This document shows positions 46,048 through 59,030 of a DNA stretch of 64,000 nucleotides, piece after piece (within the stretch, counting starts at the first letter, position 1; each line of letters opens with the position of its first letter). Source of the DNA: Ahaetulla prasina (Eukaryota; Chordata; Lepidosauria; Squamata; Colubridae); the NCBI RefSeq assembly GCF_028640845.1, contig NC_080539.1:196115436-196179435 (forward strand), given 5' to 3'. Under the pieces are notes generated by a model. That model saw only the letters and a program-made list of their open reading frames with translations, was not told the DNA's origin and did no database searches. The translations under genes were made by a program, and so were the position numbers.

Positions 46048-47215
46048 AGAATAGAATAGAATAGAATAGAATAGAATAGAATTTTTATTGGCCAAGTGTG
46101 ATTGGACACACAAGGAATTTGTCTTGGTGCATATGCTCTCAGTGTACATAAAAGAAAAGATACGTTCATCAAGGTACAACATTTACAACACAATTGATGA
46201 TCAATATATCAATGTAAATCATAAGGATTGCCAGCAACAAGTTATAGTCATACAGTCATAAGTGGAAAGAGATTGGTGATGGGAACTATGAAACGATTAA
46301 TAGTAGTGCAGATTCAGTAAATAGTCTGACAGTGTTGAGGGAATTATTTGTTTAGCAGAGTGATGGCCTTCGGGAAAAAACTGTTCTTGTGTCTAGTTGT
46401 TCTGGTGTGCAGTGCTCTATAGCGTCGTTTTGAGGGTAGGAGTTGAAACAGTTTATGTCCAGGATGCGAGGGATCTGCAAATATTTTCACGGCCCTCTTC
46501 TTGATTCGTGCAGTATACAGGTCCTCAATGGAAGGCAAGTTGGTAGCAATTATTTTTCTGCAGTTCTTATTATCCTCTGAAGTCTGTGTTTTTCTTGTTG
46601 GGTTGCAGAACCGAACCAGACAGTTATAGAGGTGCAAATGACAGACTCAATAATTCCTCTGTAGAATTGGATCAGCAGCTCCTTGGGCAGTTTGAGCTTA
46701 CTGAGTTGGCGCAGAAAGAACATTCTTTGTTGTCCTTTTTAATGATGTTTTGATGTTAGCTGTCCATTTGAGATCTTGCGATATGATAGAACCCAGAAAT
46801 TTGAAGGTTTCTACTGTTGATACTGTGTTGTCAAGTATTGTGAGAGGTGGAAGTATGGAAGGGTTTTTCCTAAAGTCTACCACCATTTCTACGGTTTTGA
46901 GTGTGTTCAGTTCCAGATTGTTTTGGTTGCACCACAAGGCTAATCGTTCGACCTCTCGTCTATATGCGGATTCGTCATTGTCTCGAATGAGACCAATCAC
47001 TGTTGTGTCATCTGCGAACTTCAGTAGCTTAACAGATGGATCATTGGAGATGCAGTCATTGGTATACAGAGAGAAGAGAAGTGGGGAGAGCACACAGCCT
47101 TGGGGGGCCCCTGTGCTAATTGTACAGGTATTTGATGTGATCTTGCTTAGCTTCACCTGCTGCTTCCTGTTTGTTAGGAAGCTTGTGATCCACTTACAAG
47201 CCTGTTCCGGTACCT
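46048..47215 (-). pseudogene. Rex1/Babar-type LINE (CR1 superclade), 3' half
   Basis: Minus strand from about 47156: STGAPQGCVLSPLLFSLYTN (RT box), KLLKFADDTTVIGLI (catalytic FADD intact), DESAYRREVERLALWCNQNN, LKTVEMVVDFRKNPS and FKFLGSIISQDLKW. After a frameshift near 46690 come MHLYNCLVRFCN, LPSIEDLYTARIKKRA and SKRRYRALHTRTTRHKNSFF. The 3' end is CACACTTGGCCAATAAAAAT followed by (AATAG)n at 46081-46048. The 5' half with endonuclease is missing. The long antisense plus-strand ORF here is its shadow. Confidence 0.85.
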
Positions 47216-50200
47216 ATAGATTTTTCATTGGATTTTTCATTGCAGTGATCTTTCTGTTTCAATCTTACTGCCAAACCAATACCATGAATTAAACACAGTG
47301 AAGAAACTGATCACGGGAGAACAGAGGCTGGGTAGTGGTGGGTAAGATCCAATTAACTTCAGATGCAGATATTTCCACTGCTGCCTTACAGCATAGCTAT
47401 CTCTCTAAATAAAAGAGCATTTCCTTGTCTCAGCTTGATCCAGAAGTGAGAAAAGAAATGCTTGATAGAAAGGCACTTTGATCTGATTGGCTTTAGAGGA
47501 ACTGGTAGGTCAATTTGTAGTCTTGCTAGGAGGAACTATATTGCTTCTATTGGCCTCAACACAGCCACCCACATAGTGATTCTGAAGTGAAGACAGGTGT
47601 TATTATTTAGGTTAGACATACTATCTAGGGAAATATTTATTTACTGACTTCTTTCAGATTTGAAAACCATAAACAGTGTTTATAGTTTGGACAGCAACTT
47701 CTAGAGGCAGATACCTGCCTAAATACAGGCTGAGATCCAACAGCGAATGTAAAACCTTAGGGAAAATTAATGACATAAAAGCTATTGCAAGCAGTGTCTT
47801 ATAAACTGGCTGATTGCCTATTTTATCACTTTTGCTCAGTCCATTAGAAGGATAGTACAGAGCCGTAAAAGAGCCAGTGGGCTTGAATCAAAGGGCATGA
47901 TGACACATCTTCAGCCTTGTATAGCCAGCTGCCGAAGATGGCTGGGAAAATTAGGGATAAGGGACAGCATCTTTGCAATAGAAGAGTGTCCTCCAACCTG
48001 GGTTCCAGAAAGGTTTTCCTCTGCTGCTCCTATCCAAACTCTGTTCTGCCTGGTCATTTTAACTGCTGCAGATTGAGGAAGGCTGGCTTAGAAGGCTAAT
48101 TGTTCCAGTCTTTAAAAAATTTAGTGTGAGAGATGGGTTGTGCAGAGCCACTGTATTGATTCCTTATGGTGCCTTCCCCCTAAATCAGAAATAAGACTGG
48201 TATTGATTGTAAAGGCAAAGTGAATATCTTTGGATACCATAGAGGATTGTTTCACTAAAAGAATCTGATTTTCAATCCACAGAGATGAGACAAAAAGAAT
48301 AATAATAATTCATTTCTTCTACTTTTTCCTCCTTTAAACATCTACAGAGAAGTTCTGCTTTTCTATATAGCAAAATACTAGAAGAGGCAGCATATGCAAT
48401 AGTTGCCTCCATTTAAATTCCATTTACAAAGCTTGCATCAGTTTTGGGGGTCATGGAGAGACAGATACATGCAGGCATCCAGGTTTCCCCCAGCATAGCG
48501 GCAGACAACCTGCAGCTCTGGACTCATTCCTTGCAACCCAACATCTTCTCTGGGTTTTATTACTGAAAATCAGTAAATCTATTTTTAACATGTTGTGGCA
48601 AGGAACAAGATGAAAAGGGTTAATGTAACTAGCACAGTAGGCTTAATAACCTTTTTTAAAAAAACCTAAGAAATCTCCTCCTAGCAAGGAAAAGAGAGCT
48701 CTACACCTTTTTCATCCTTGTCCCACCTATGTTGCCCCTTAGAGTCTCAAAACAATGTGAATTATGCCCGTGAGCCAGTAAAAACTGACCATCCTGTCCT
48801 ACACCTAGCAGCCGAAATATAGGCTGAGAAGTAAGGACAGGAGTTAAATATACTGTGGGCTAGTGCTGCTTATTTGATTCAAATATAAATTCAATGTGAA
48901 TTCAAATGGAGCAGAAGCTCCTGGCTGCTGCTTTAAGTGAGGAGCAAAGATTATTTCAGATTATAATTTGCACATTGCAGTATGTCCTTACCTATAATGC
49001 AGTTTCACTGAAAAGCTTTCCTTCTGGGTCCAAAGGTACTGCTTGTCCCCACACTACCAATCTGGTTTAGGGTTAAAGTAAGTCTATCTATGGACTGCCA
49101 GCAGGCCATCCTTCATATGGAGAGACACAACTTTGGGTTTTATATTTATTTATTAGGACCGAGTTCTAAGCTACAGAATAACAGCTGTCATAAAACGCAC
49201 TGTTTTATTTTGTAAATAACAGCAAATAGTGAAGATGATTCCAAAGAAATCATTCCAAGTACTGGGGTCAATCCACTTTCTACTATGTCATGGAGACAGT
49301 GAATATGATTTATAGCCAGTTCTCACCACAGTGGGACAGAAAACCAGTAGTACGTTTCCTTTATCCAGGGTGCTCCAGGACACTTGCCCTCATACAACAT
49401 TTGTGCACTGCCTTGGGATAGAAGTCCAAAGCTATCAGTGCAACTATGCAAGAATTGTGACTTGAACCCAATTAGTTTTGTGACCTGCTGTATTGTCAAA
49501 CTGAGCTGTGATGTCGCAGGATGAATATGTACTTTGTTGACCACATAGGCTAGTGTAATGTGATGGTGTCTTCTCTTTGTGGTTATTTGGTCAGTCCAAT
49601 TGACCAATTGAGTACAATTGAGAAGTTCAAGTGAAAAGTAAAATTGAAGCAGTTAAGTGTCCTTTAGCACTTCAATTCTGCTTGCTGAACATCCTAGTTT
49701 GGACCATATGCCTTTATAATATGACCTGTTCATTGAAGAAAAAGATTGGATTTAGCCAATTTAGAAAAGATCTTGACTCAAATACCCTTGTTTAAGCTTA
49801 TTAAATCTTAACATGTTTCTGATTAGCACTGTGCACTGGTCAGTCTACTATGATTAGAACAGTATATATAAACTATAAATCTAAAAATCATACATAAATA
49901 GCCAACAGTGTTTGTAAGAACTGCAGAAAGTATTTTTAATGCAGAATGCTACCTCTTCTAATATTTAAACTCATAAGCTCAAAGCAAGCTAAGTAGTAAA
50001 TATACCATTATTGGGCTGAGGTGGGGGGGGATGTGAAAAGTGTTTAAATCTATACTATTACTTTAATAAAACATACTATGGTTCTAGAGATATATTGTCT
50101 GAAAGATTTATAGCAAAGCTTTAAGCAAACAATTTTGCATTAGCAGAGGAACAAACATTTGGCATCAGCCTTCCTTCCACTAGGAAAGCAAGGGACTCTT

Positions 50201-51314
50201 GTCATTTCCTAAGAGAACCTTATGGGGAAAAAACCTGAAGGAAATTATCTTGCATTATGGAAGCAGAAGAAAAAAAGCTGATACACTATCACTATCCTTC
50301 AGAACTGCTAATTACAGATGTTTACTTTGTGGATTGCACAAAAGAGGAACAAGGATGCACACATTTTTTTAAAAATACCAGGCCAATGCTAGATAACTTT
50401 GGCTCCCACTAATTAGTGTCAATTGATCCAGCTGCAGAACTTTAGTATTGGTAGAGCAAGTAGACATTTGAAAAGCCAAAGATTTTCCAGACATGCAGAT
50501 ACAGAGACAACAATAATAACATCAATGAGCAATAATAGCCTGCAGCCTCTTTGTCTGTTATTATGGTATTAAGATTCTAACTTCATCGGGATATATGGAC
50601 ATACAGAAGAATTCAAGGGTTAGATGCCTTCCCTTCCCAATTTACCACCAAATTGTCCCAAGAATTCCAGATTTACAGATACAATTACACATTTTTCCAG
50701 AAATTCAGCACATAGTATCTCTGGTAGCATCTTTAATTAGGTGGGAGTCTGAAAGCTATCAACTCCAAGGCAACTTTCTAAAAATGGGAACATTTCATAT
50801 ACATATATACAGTCAACTAGACAAACAAAGCTAAATAATCTCAAGCCTGACTGAGACACTGATCCCAGGAGAGGGAGTTAGATTTCTTAGCTTCTAAATA
50901 ATCTTTTGGAGGAAAATGAATCTTTAGAAAAAGGATTTTCCCCATCCCCAGATCAAAATAGAGTTAGACTACTGGCACTCATTGCTCAAAAGTTAATAAG
51001 ATGTCTTTCACTGAATCTTAGGAAAAGCCAACAAAATCTGGAGGGCTTCCAGAGCAGGTTGAATCATTCTTGGGCGAAGAGGGTGAAAGCAGTTTTGACT
51101 GCCAAAGTGCAAGAGAGGAGATTTAAGTAAAAAAAAAAATATAGTAAACCAAGACAAATCAGACAAAGAAGCAAACATACAAAAGGAAAAGCATCGGTGA
51201 GACACATTTGGAGGAGTACACTGATTAGATGGATGTTGGCATAGGTGTTAGATGGGTTGGCGGAGGAAACAAGGGATCTAAGCCAAGATGGAGGAAGAGG
51301 ACAGAATGCAGAAA
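47216..51314. other. NRP2 intron, nothing recognised
   Basis: Intronic DNA with no gene or repeat family that I recognise; short ORFs look like chance. Confidence 0.5.
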
Positions 51315-51327
51315 GCTGTGGAATGTT

Positions 51328-51700
51328 AGAAACAACTAGACAACCCATGCCCCATTGGGTCATTGCTTCAGAGATATTTCGTTACCTAAACAGAGAAACA
51401 GAATGACCAAGGGCAGGAAAAAAAGCATTGGGAGCAAGTGTGATTTCTGACTTGCTATTGGCTTCCTATTAAGCTTTCCCATCGAGGAATCTGGTAGGGA
51501 GCACAGGAAATCTCTTCCCTTCCCTTGCAACATAAGTGGCAAGTAAGTGGCTGCTGTTGGGTGGAGGAGAGAGCGAGGGATTGTGAGAATGGCTGGGAAA
51601 CTGGTATGGAACATTGAAAATGAAGATTACATGACCACACCAGCCCATAGCAGTAGCACTAAAGCAATAATATATATGTGTTTATATATAATGTTGTGAC

Positions 51701-51740
<40 letters not shown>

Positions 51741-51900
51741 AACTTTCCCAAATTTCATTCCCATGGGAGTGATGGGTCCCAGATTTTGTATGCACTCTGT
51801 CAATTAGCCCATAAGTAACACCTTAGTTTGAAAAATGTTGCCCTATGATGCACTGTTTCCCTCAGTTAGAGGTCATGACAACAAGAGTTTTAATAGTATA
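51328..51900. repeat. Unclassified dispersed repeat, single copy
   Basis: The left part starts CTAGACAACCCATGCCCC and continues TCATTGCTTCAGAGATATTT, GGGAGCAAG and GTGGCTGCTGTTGGG. The right part ends GAGTTTTAATAGTATA. Both parts match the copies at 16890-17640. Between them lies an (AAAT)n tract (51701-51740). A mariner-like element is inserted at the right end. Class unknown. Confidence 0.6.
51701..51740. repeat. (AAAT)n microsatellite
   Basis: Nearly perfect TAAA repeats read directly. Confidence 0.95.
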
Positions 51901-51902
51901 TA

Positions 51903-52485
51903 CCATGTTTCTCCAGAAAGATTGCCCACCTTGAAAAGAAGCCCTATCATATTTTTGAGCGCATGCGATCAAATTAAGTCCCACCCACAAAATTAGCCCT
52001 AATTAAGACCCCCGCCACCCCGGGATGCATAGGGTGGGGCTAGGCACACAGGTAAAAAATAAGCTGGGGTGGGGGTGGAGCTGCCCTACTTACCAGGCCT
52101 CACACACCCCGACACCTGCCTTGCCTTCTTCTGCGGCCACTTGCCACCATTTGCATGCATTGCCCTGGCCTCCATTTCACCTTCAAATGCCTGCCAGAAG
52201 GTATCTGCAGCCAATAATAGAGCTCCAGCTCAATCCGGAGCTCTGTTATCAGCTGCAGATGGCTTCTGGCAGGCATCTGAAGGCAAAACGGAGGCCAGGG
52301 CAATGCATGCAAATGGCGACAAGCGGCTGCAGAAGAAGTGGGTCAGCAGTGGGCTCCTGCTGGGCAGGGCTGTCGGTGCCACCACCGCGAGGTGAGTCAA
52401 TAATTAGAACCCTCCAAAATGGCCTAGCCATTTTTTCGGAGGTCAAAAGAAAATAAGACCCGACCTTCTTTTTGGAGAAACACAG
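51903..52485. mobile_element. Mariner/Tc-like non-autonomous element with large inner palindrome
   Basis: The ends are inverted (CCATGTTTCTCCAGAAAG and CTTTTTGGAGAAACACAG) and flanked by TA on both sides, as for Tc/mariner insertions. Subterminal AAATTAGCCCTAATTAAG and AAAATAAGACCCGACC blocks are present. The interior (about 52127-52335) is an inverted repeat with arms of about 100 bp around GAGCTCCAGCTCAATCCGG. There is no transposase. Confidence 0.75.
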
Positions 52486-52605
52486 TAGATAGATGGAATA
52501 CAATCTTCTCCATGTATTTTCTTGGTGGCTTAATACAAAGACTATTTTTATTAAGTTGAACTAACTTAATAGCTTGATATATAGCTATATATACTTTATA
52601 AAGTA

Positions 52606-53081
52606 CAGGGGTGAAATGCTACCAGTTTGAACTGGTTCACCTGAACCAGTAGTAAAAATGGTACTCATTCGCCCAAACCGGTAGTAAAAAAATGCTTTAA
52701 AAAGTAAAAAAAAAGTTCAGACAATTGCGTGGCACAGCTGATTGCTGGAACTTTTTTTTTTTACTTTTTAAAGCATTTTTTTTACTACCTATTGCCCAAA
52801 CCAGTATTTTTGTGTAAAGTGTGATAGTTGGTTTTTGAGCTGTCTGTGACTCTGTAAGGTTCCTGCTTATTTGCAGGGGCCATTTTGTGTGAAGTCCAGC
52901 TGTTTTTGCATTGTGTGTGAGTCAGTTGTGTAGCTTTTGTGTTATTTTTGTGTAAAGTGTGATAGTTGGTTTTTCCCGGTCACATGGCCAAGCCACGCCC
53001 ATCCAGTCACATGACCCCAAGCCACACCCACCAAGCCACACCCACAGAACCGGTAGGGAAAGTTTTTGAATTTCACCAGTG
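52606..53081. mobile_element. hAT-like element (CAGGGGTGAAATG family)
   Basis: Begins CAGGGGTGAAATG and ends AATTTCACCAGTG. Perfect 8-bp target-site duplication ATAAAGTA (52598-52605, 53082-53089). It contains an inner palindrome around the AAAAAGTTC...GAACTTTTT arms. The phrase TTTTTGTGTAAAGTGTGATA occurs twice (about 52808 and 52947). CCGGTAGTAAAA boxes link it to the CCGGTT family. Confidence 0.85.
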
Positions 53082-53089
53082 ATAAAGTA

Positions 53090-54440
53090 TGAAACAACTT
53101 TATAGTTCAGACAGAATTCTAAAACACAAAAGACAGGTTTATGCATCTTGTGCCAACCCAAAAGCAAGCAAACCACACTATAGCATAGCTGTTTGAAGCA
53201 GGCATATAGGAGGGGCATGGACAGGATGATGAGGCTCAGATGGCAAAGAGAGTTCAATTCAAGCAAGCTAGAAATCTAAGGTGAAAATTGCTTCACAGTA
53301 TTATTGAGTAAACATATCAGGCTACCAAACAAATTATGATTGTGAACAGTCTTATAATCAAATGTTGAGGGTGAATTTGAGATGAGAAGAGAATTCAAAG
53401 TTGAAAGATTGTCTTAAAGCTTACTTACCATCACAATATCAATTTTATGTATAGCATGAGGCATAAAAAGCAGGGTGACTATTGCAGAATGAAAGCTTGA
53501 TGGCTAATTCTTGGTATTTAGGTAGGGTTATGAAAATTATATCTGAAACTCTCTGGAGTGCTGTCAATGGTTGCCTTTGTTCTGGGTTTATGCTCAAAAG
53601 ATACAACTGGCTAATGTTGACTCCCTGATTCTACTCCAGGTGCTGCCTACACATGAATTGCATGACACTGCTGCTGCTGCTGCTGCTGTGTGTGTATGTG
53701 TGTATGCATGTCTGTCTATATATGTATATACAGGTATGTACATGTATGTGTTAGGATTAGCATTTCAGTATTTGAATGATCAGGTCAATGACAGAAGCTT
53801 CCCCTATCCGCATCATAACTTAATGAGGACATCTGTCAAATGGAAATGCTTTCAACAATCTCACACAAAACTTCTGATGTCAGCTTGCCAGCTTCTTGAT
53901 TGGATACAGAAGGATTCTGTTGTGTACTGAAACAACCCACACTGGATAATCTTTTCTGACGATTACCATTTCCATTTTGGATCCCAAAGTGCCACCCACT
54001 GGCAAGGAAGTTAAGTGTCCATTAAGCCCAAGGGCTGTAAATTCCAAGACCAACCAAATCTGGGGAAGCAACTGTCTTTTCCTGCCCAGCCATCCCTATC
54101 TGTCTCCTTCAGACAAATGAGATGATAGAAAGCCTACTGCTTGGAAAGGCTGATTTACCCCAAATTTGTCTTTTTCTTCTTCTACTTCTTTTTTTTTGAG
54201 TTCTTGCTCTCAAGCAAAGATAAGCCTTTGTCTTCAGTTCCTCTCCGCATTCCAATTAACTGAAGATATTTATTGCTAATAGGCATTTATTGTGGCCAAA
54301 ATGCTCATTTACATTACAAATTCTGCCCCCGCTTTCTGTTTTACACAGAAAACCTAACCTGAATTAAGATGAGCTATCTGGTGACTTAAGACTTATGTGG
54401 AAAAGTCCTCGGACTCCTGAGAGTGAGAAGACTTGATTTA
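53090..54440. other. NRP2 intron, nothing recognised
   Basis: Only a short CTG repeat (about 53670-53690) with adjoining TGTA-rich sequence is notable. Confidence 0.5.
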
Positions 54441-54442
54441 TC

Positions 54443-54536
<94 letters not shown>
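54443..54536. repeat. (ATT)n microsatellite, about 31 units
   Basis: An uninterrupted ATT array of about 94 bases. It is not attached to a recognisable LINE tail, unlike the ATT run at 15684. Confidence 0.97.
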
Positions 54537-54537
<1 letters not shown>

Positions 54538-55262
54538 CACACTTAAAGCCAGGAGGAAGCATTAGAGCTGCTTCATGTGTGACATTTTGGATATATGCCT
54601 GTATTCTTACGTGCTGAAAAAGGGAACATTTGGTGTATTAAAACATGTGTTTGGCACCACAGGGAACTGCTGATCGGTTGTGACTCCCTGCAGTGTATAC
54701 CCAGTAATATCTGCTGTTTTTGCAATAGTTTCTCCTGCCTCCCTCCTTCTTGGCTCTCGCCCATCTGCTGGAGCCAGAGTTCTTACTTTGCCTCCCAGCA
54801 CAAAGGAAGGGGGGGGATGACTTGTGGGCCTAAAAAAGAGTGGGATGGAAGCCCTGGTGCCTCCATTTTCTCATATTACAATAATGTGAAGCAGGCAGGC
54901 ACCAATCTAACACCCTTATATTTCAGCAAGCATGTTTCCTTCCTCTGTGTACGAGGTAGCTGAAGCCCGCTAACTACACATTATATTCTTTGGGGCAGTG
55001 AAACCTAACCCTCCATCCATCTCTCCTTCTATCTTACCTCAGATACGAACTGAAGCCATTGTCTGCTAAGGTTATAGTGGCATATATTATCAAACAGGAA
55101 ACAATGCAGTGGAATGCCATAGGTGTCTTCAAACAGATGTTCTGTGAGGAAGGGAGGGGGAATGGGTAGTTTGAGTGCTTTCAGTACCAGCTGTTGACAT
55201 TTTTTTGTTTCGGATTTTTTTTTAACTCTTTTTAAAAAAGTAATGTTTATGTCTGGTAGGTG
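54537..55262. other. NRP2 intron, nothing recognised
   Basis: No gene or repeat family recognised. Confidence 0.5.
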
Positions 55263-55450
55263 AGAGCCAGTTTGGCCTAGTGGTTAAAGGTGTTGGACTA
55301 GAAGTAGGAAAACCTGAAGTACAAAAGCTTTAGATCAGGCCTAGGAAGGAGGCTGAGGCAAACTATTTCTGAAAACCGTTGCCAAGTGAACTGCAGCGGT
55401 TTGCTCAGGAAGTCACCGGGAATCCAGTCTGACTTGAAAGAAACTATATC
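55263..55450 (+). mobile_element. tRNA-derived SINE
   Basis: The head GAGCCAGTTTGGCCTAGTGG, then TTAAAGGTGTTGGACTAGAA, is the tRNA-like A-box region of squamate SINEs. The body has GGAGGCTGAGGCAAAC and TTTGCTCAGGAAGTCACC. The B box is degraded. Confidence 0.65.
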
Positions 55451-55556
55451 TGATGGGACAATGTATCTGAATTCCCCAGTTAATCCTACTTGTTTTGGAA
55501 AAACCTGCCTAATTTGTAGCCTTCTTTGCTCAAGTTTTATTTTGCCTGACTTTTCA

Positions 55557-55624
55557 GAGGACTAGTCATGATAGTCTCTTACTGGATTTTGAGGACTAGT
55601 CATGATAGTCTCTAACTGGATTTT
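55557..55624. repeat. Two-copy 34-bp tandem duplication
   Basis: GAGGACTAGTCATGATAGTC and the following 14 bases occur twice in a row (55557-55590, 55591-55624) with one mismatch. Confidence 0.95.
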
Positions 55625-58600
55625 GAAGACAAGTCCATTTATTATTGCAGAAAGATTTTTGGCTCACAGTGCATTTAATCAGAAACACAGAGGACAGTTC
55701 TAGGAAAGTACTCTAGGTTTACAGAATATTTATTTTTCAAGGTCACATACTAGGCATCTGACTAACTGTTCTGTGCTCCAGGAAAGTATATCCAAATATA
55801 ATCTTAAAGTGCCACACATCTCTTTTGATGGAGTGATTTCTACCAGTTTCTACCATTGTGTAAAATGGAAATCACTCACTCTTTTCCAATTACTTACCAT
55901 TTCAATGTTTGATCTTCAGTCCCCCCTTTCTTCAATATCTTCAACTGAAACCAGTGCATCATTTTTTTTGTCCAAATGTCATATCTGCAGCCACAAACTT
56001 GGCTATCTAAAAACAAGAGCCATTGGACCTCTGATCCCAGCAGGGCTTGGGATGTTAACTTCTGAAGAGTTCCTCTATTTGAATTTGTTTCTCTGGGCTG
56101 TTTTTACCTCCAGTATAATCAGTCAAATTGTTTGGGGATAATTCTGCCTAAGGTGCCTAAAGATATCCCCCAACCCAATGCAAATAAATAGCAAAAGACC
56201 ATTTGTATTCCCCTTTACTACTTTATCCAGATGATTACAATACTTAAGATGAAAACTACTCACTGTGATCAATTGAATACAATTTGAAGAATGTAAAAGA
56301 AGACTTTGGCACATTGTTATGAATTATTTAGATGCCTTCACTGGGTTCAGTCAACATGTTCAAGATGATTTTTCAGTTATACATTTGCCAATGGAAGACA
56401 TAGCAGAGTTTAAATAAATAAAGCCTTCCTGAATTGCTACTTGTGCAGTTAGTTCTGAAGTGTGAAGTTTGCAATGCAGTGGTTCTTGGAAATAAAATAA
56501 AGTTTCAGAATAGTTGGGCTTTAAATAATCCTTTGTTAATTCTTGGTTAAAGCTGTAAATATTTCCCAACCAAAATTATTTTAACCCTTTTGGGATTATG
56601 GATAGAATATGTGATGGGTTAGCATAGAGCTTTTCTCTTGGGATGCATCCCTTTCCTGAGTTAACAAATTTCATGTCTTTGCTAATGCTACTTGAAGCAT
56701 CACCTGATTTCATATAATTAAGTTACTATAAATAAATTAAATATTTTTCCTTTAAAAAATATCCCGACGTTTTTAATGAACTCCCAACACTACATGAATG
56801 CCTAGCCATGTGAGTTATTGCTCTGAAATAATGGTATACAATCTGAGGTTCCAGAAGAGTGTGTGCGCCCTCAAATTTTGAATGCTGCTCCCCTCTAAAT
56901 ATTGCTGCCAAGTTTTCAAAGTAACAGAAGGTGGTATAAATAGAAATGGAGTAAACATATTATATATAATTAATTCATGTGAAGCTGAATTACATTTAAA
57001 TTGAATTCATTTTTTTGTTTTGCTTCCATTGGGTTGAATGTGGACCCTTGGTATGATTATATTTATATTATATTTTAAGATACACACCAGAGCTAATGAT
57101 CCTGAAATCAAATGGTTGGATAAAACTCCAAAAGAGTACCCATCTTTCACCAAAATAAAATTTAACTGACTGTTCTATCATCCATCTATAAAAAAAATCT
57201 GAAATGTGCTAGTTCCTCCAAGAAATAGAACCAAATTTACTAAAAGTATTCTGCCTTCTCTTGAATTTCCTTTGTGTTTTTTTTTTCTTGGCTTTGATAT
57301 GGTATCCCAGATTAACTTTATCTTTCATTTCAGTAGCAAACATCCCACCATAGTGACCTTTCTTCAAAGTGTGAGTTTTATTCCACTATTCTGAGAGACT
57401 ACACAGTGCACTAAATAATTTCTTAAAATTGAGACAGCACCACATGTCTCAATATTAATCTATTCAGATCTGTGCACATTTTCAAGTGGCCAAATGCCCA
57501 ATGTTATAGCGAGGCTTTTATTTATTTATTTTTTAAAAACCTTCTGATGGGCAAGCTGGCCTGATACCCAGCCTAATTAGCAAAGATTTTTCAAGTGTGC
57601 TTTTGGAAAGGCAGTTCCTTGCCTTATTTTGTAAACGCGATCCCGTGGAGACAATTTGAAATGATGTGTCTCATCTCCTGGGCATCTTCTCCAGGGAAAT
57701 CTAGTATAATCATAATCAGCAACTAAACACTCTAGCAAATCCCAAATGAATCTTATGAATTGGCTCAGTTGATCAAGATGACTACATTCCTAACAAGCAG
57801 TGACAGGGGGAAAAAAAACCCCAACTACACAGGAATCTTTCATTAAAGTCTCAATCCTCTACATAAATGGTGTGTGATTTTATTTTAAGATTATGCAGCA
57901 CAAGATCCTATAAATAATGGCCAGGACTCAGTCTGGAATACCTCCTTGTTGTTTTCTTTCCAGATGGTGTGATGGCGAACATAATTGCTCATCAGCAATA
58001 GACACTTTATATGATCACAGCCATGCTCTTTTAGAAATTAATGTCAGTTCAGTGATCCAATATTGAACATTAGGATCCAATCTCAATTTCAAATGAAGCC
58101 AGGCAGTTAAAAGAGTGAAGAACAAATCTCATGTCAATTTGGATTTCCTCATCCTCAGGAAGTTAGAAGAGTAATAGCAATTCATGGCAGATATTCATAA
58201 TGTCTAGCTATTATCAATATTCACTATACTGCGCTTAGGTTGCATAAGAAAGGAACTTGATAAAAATCAAATCCTGTATTTGGGCATAGAGCTAAAGCAT
58301 ATTTTACAAATGGGAGAAGTGGTACTAAACAGTGAACAAAATATGCATATACAGATCTGCAGTCTGTTCTTTCTCTTCTTATAGGATACACTGCTCACAT
58401 GAAAAGTGCTTAAAAATAGACGTCTTAAAATCGTAGTGGTTGTAGGTAATGGAAGTTCATATGGCACCAATTTTACTAAGAGATTCACCTGCTGAAAACT
58501 GTAGACTGAACCAAAGACATCATCTATCCACAATATTAGACCTATTAATGAGATAATATCATTTAGCTTTTTGATAGGGAGAAAACTAAACTTGAACAAA

Positions 58601-59030
58601 TTTGAGTATAATGGCATGCAAATAAAATCAATCCAAACCTTCCAAACCAATTCTTCATTTCATATCATTGGTTTTAATCTATTTAAATCTGAAGTCTCTA
58701 AAGTAGAGTGTTTGAAATCTTCCTACAGAGGTAAGAGTTCTGTACTGATCCAAAAGTGGACAGAGGGCCATAGCCAGTTTTTTTCCTGTGTTACTGATAA
58801 TCTTATGAGGCTTCCTGTCTTGCTTTTCCATAAGGTCAGAGTCCATAATAACTTCAGATATCGTTACAATAATGCAGGAAATTTAAGGAGCTACAGTTTC
58901 TCCTGATTTGTCTTAAACTTTTGTGATATTGTTTTACCTTCTGCCACTTCAGGGTGAGGGAACAATAGGTAGATATATATATTAGAAAATTAGAAACGTA
59001 AGATTCAAAGGTGAGATAAAGAAGAAAACA
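55625..59030. other. NRP2 intron downstream of the b-type exon, nothing recognised
   Basis: No gene or repeat family recognised. Short open frames on both strands (for example 58267-58906) have no known motif. Confidence 0.5.

Noticed and set aside
46750..47292. 180-codon plus-strand ORF
   Set aside because: It is the antisense shadow of the Rex1-type LINE RT on the minus strand.
52025..52456. 143-codon and overlapping ORFs on both strands
   Set aside because: They arise from the GC-rich palindrome of a mariner-like element; frames on both strands mirror each other.
54423..54617. Poly-isoleucine ORF
   Set aside because: Translation of the ATT microsatellite.
55263..55335. Genuine tRNA gene
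   Set aside because: Only a tRNA-like head with a degraded B box and no full cloverleaf; it fits a SINE.
58267..58906. Possible conserved exons or unknown gene
   Set aside because: Overlapping ORFs on both strands, without splice-site logic, known motif or codon bias.
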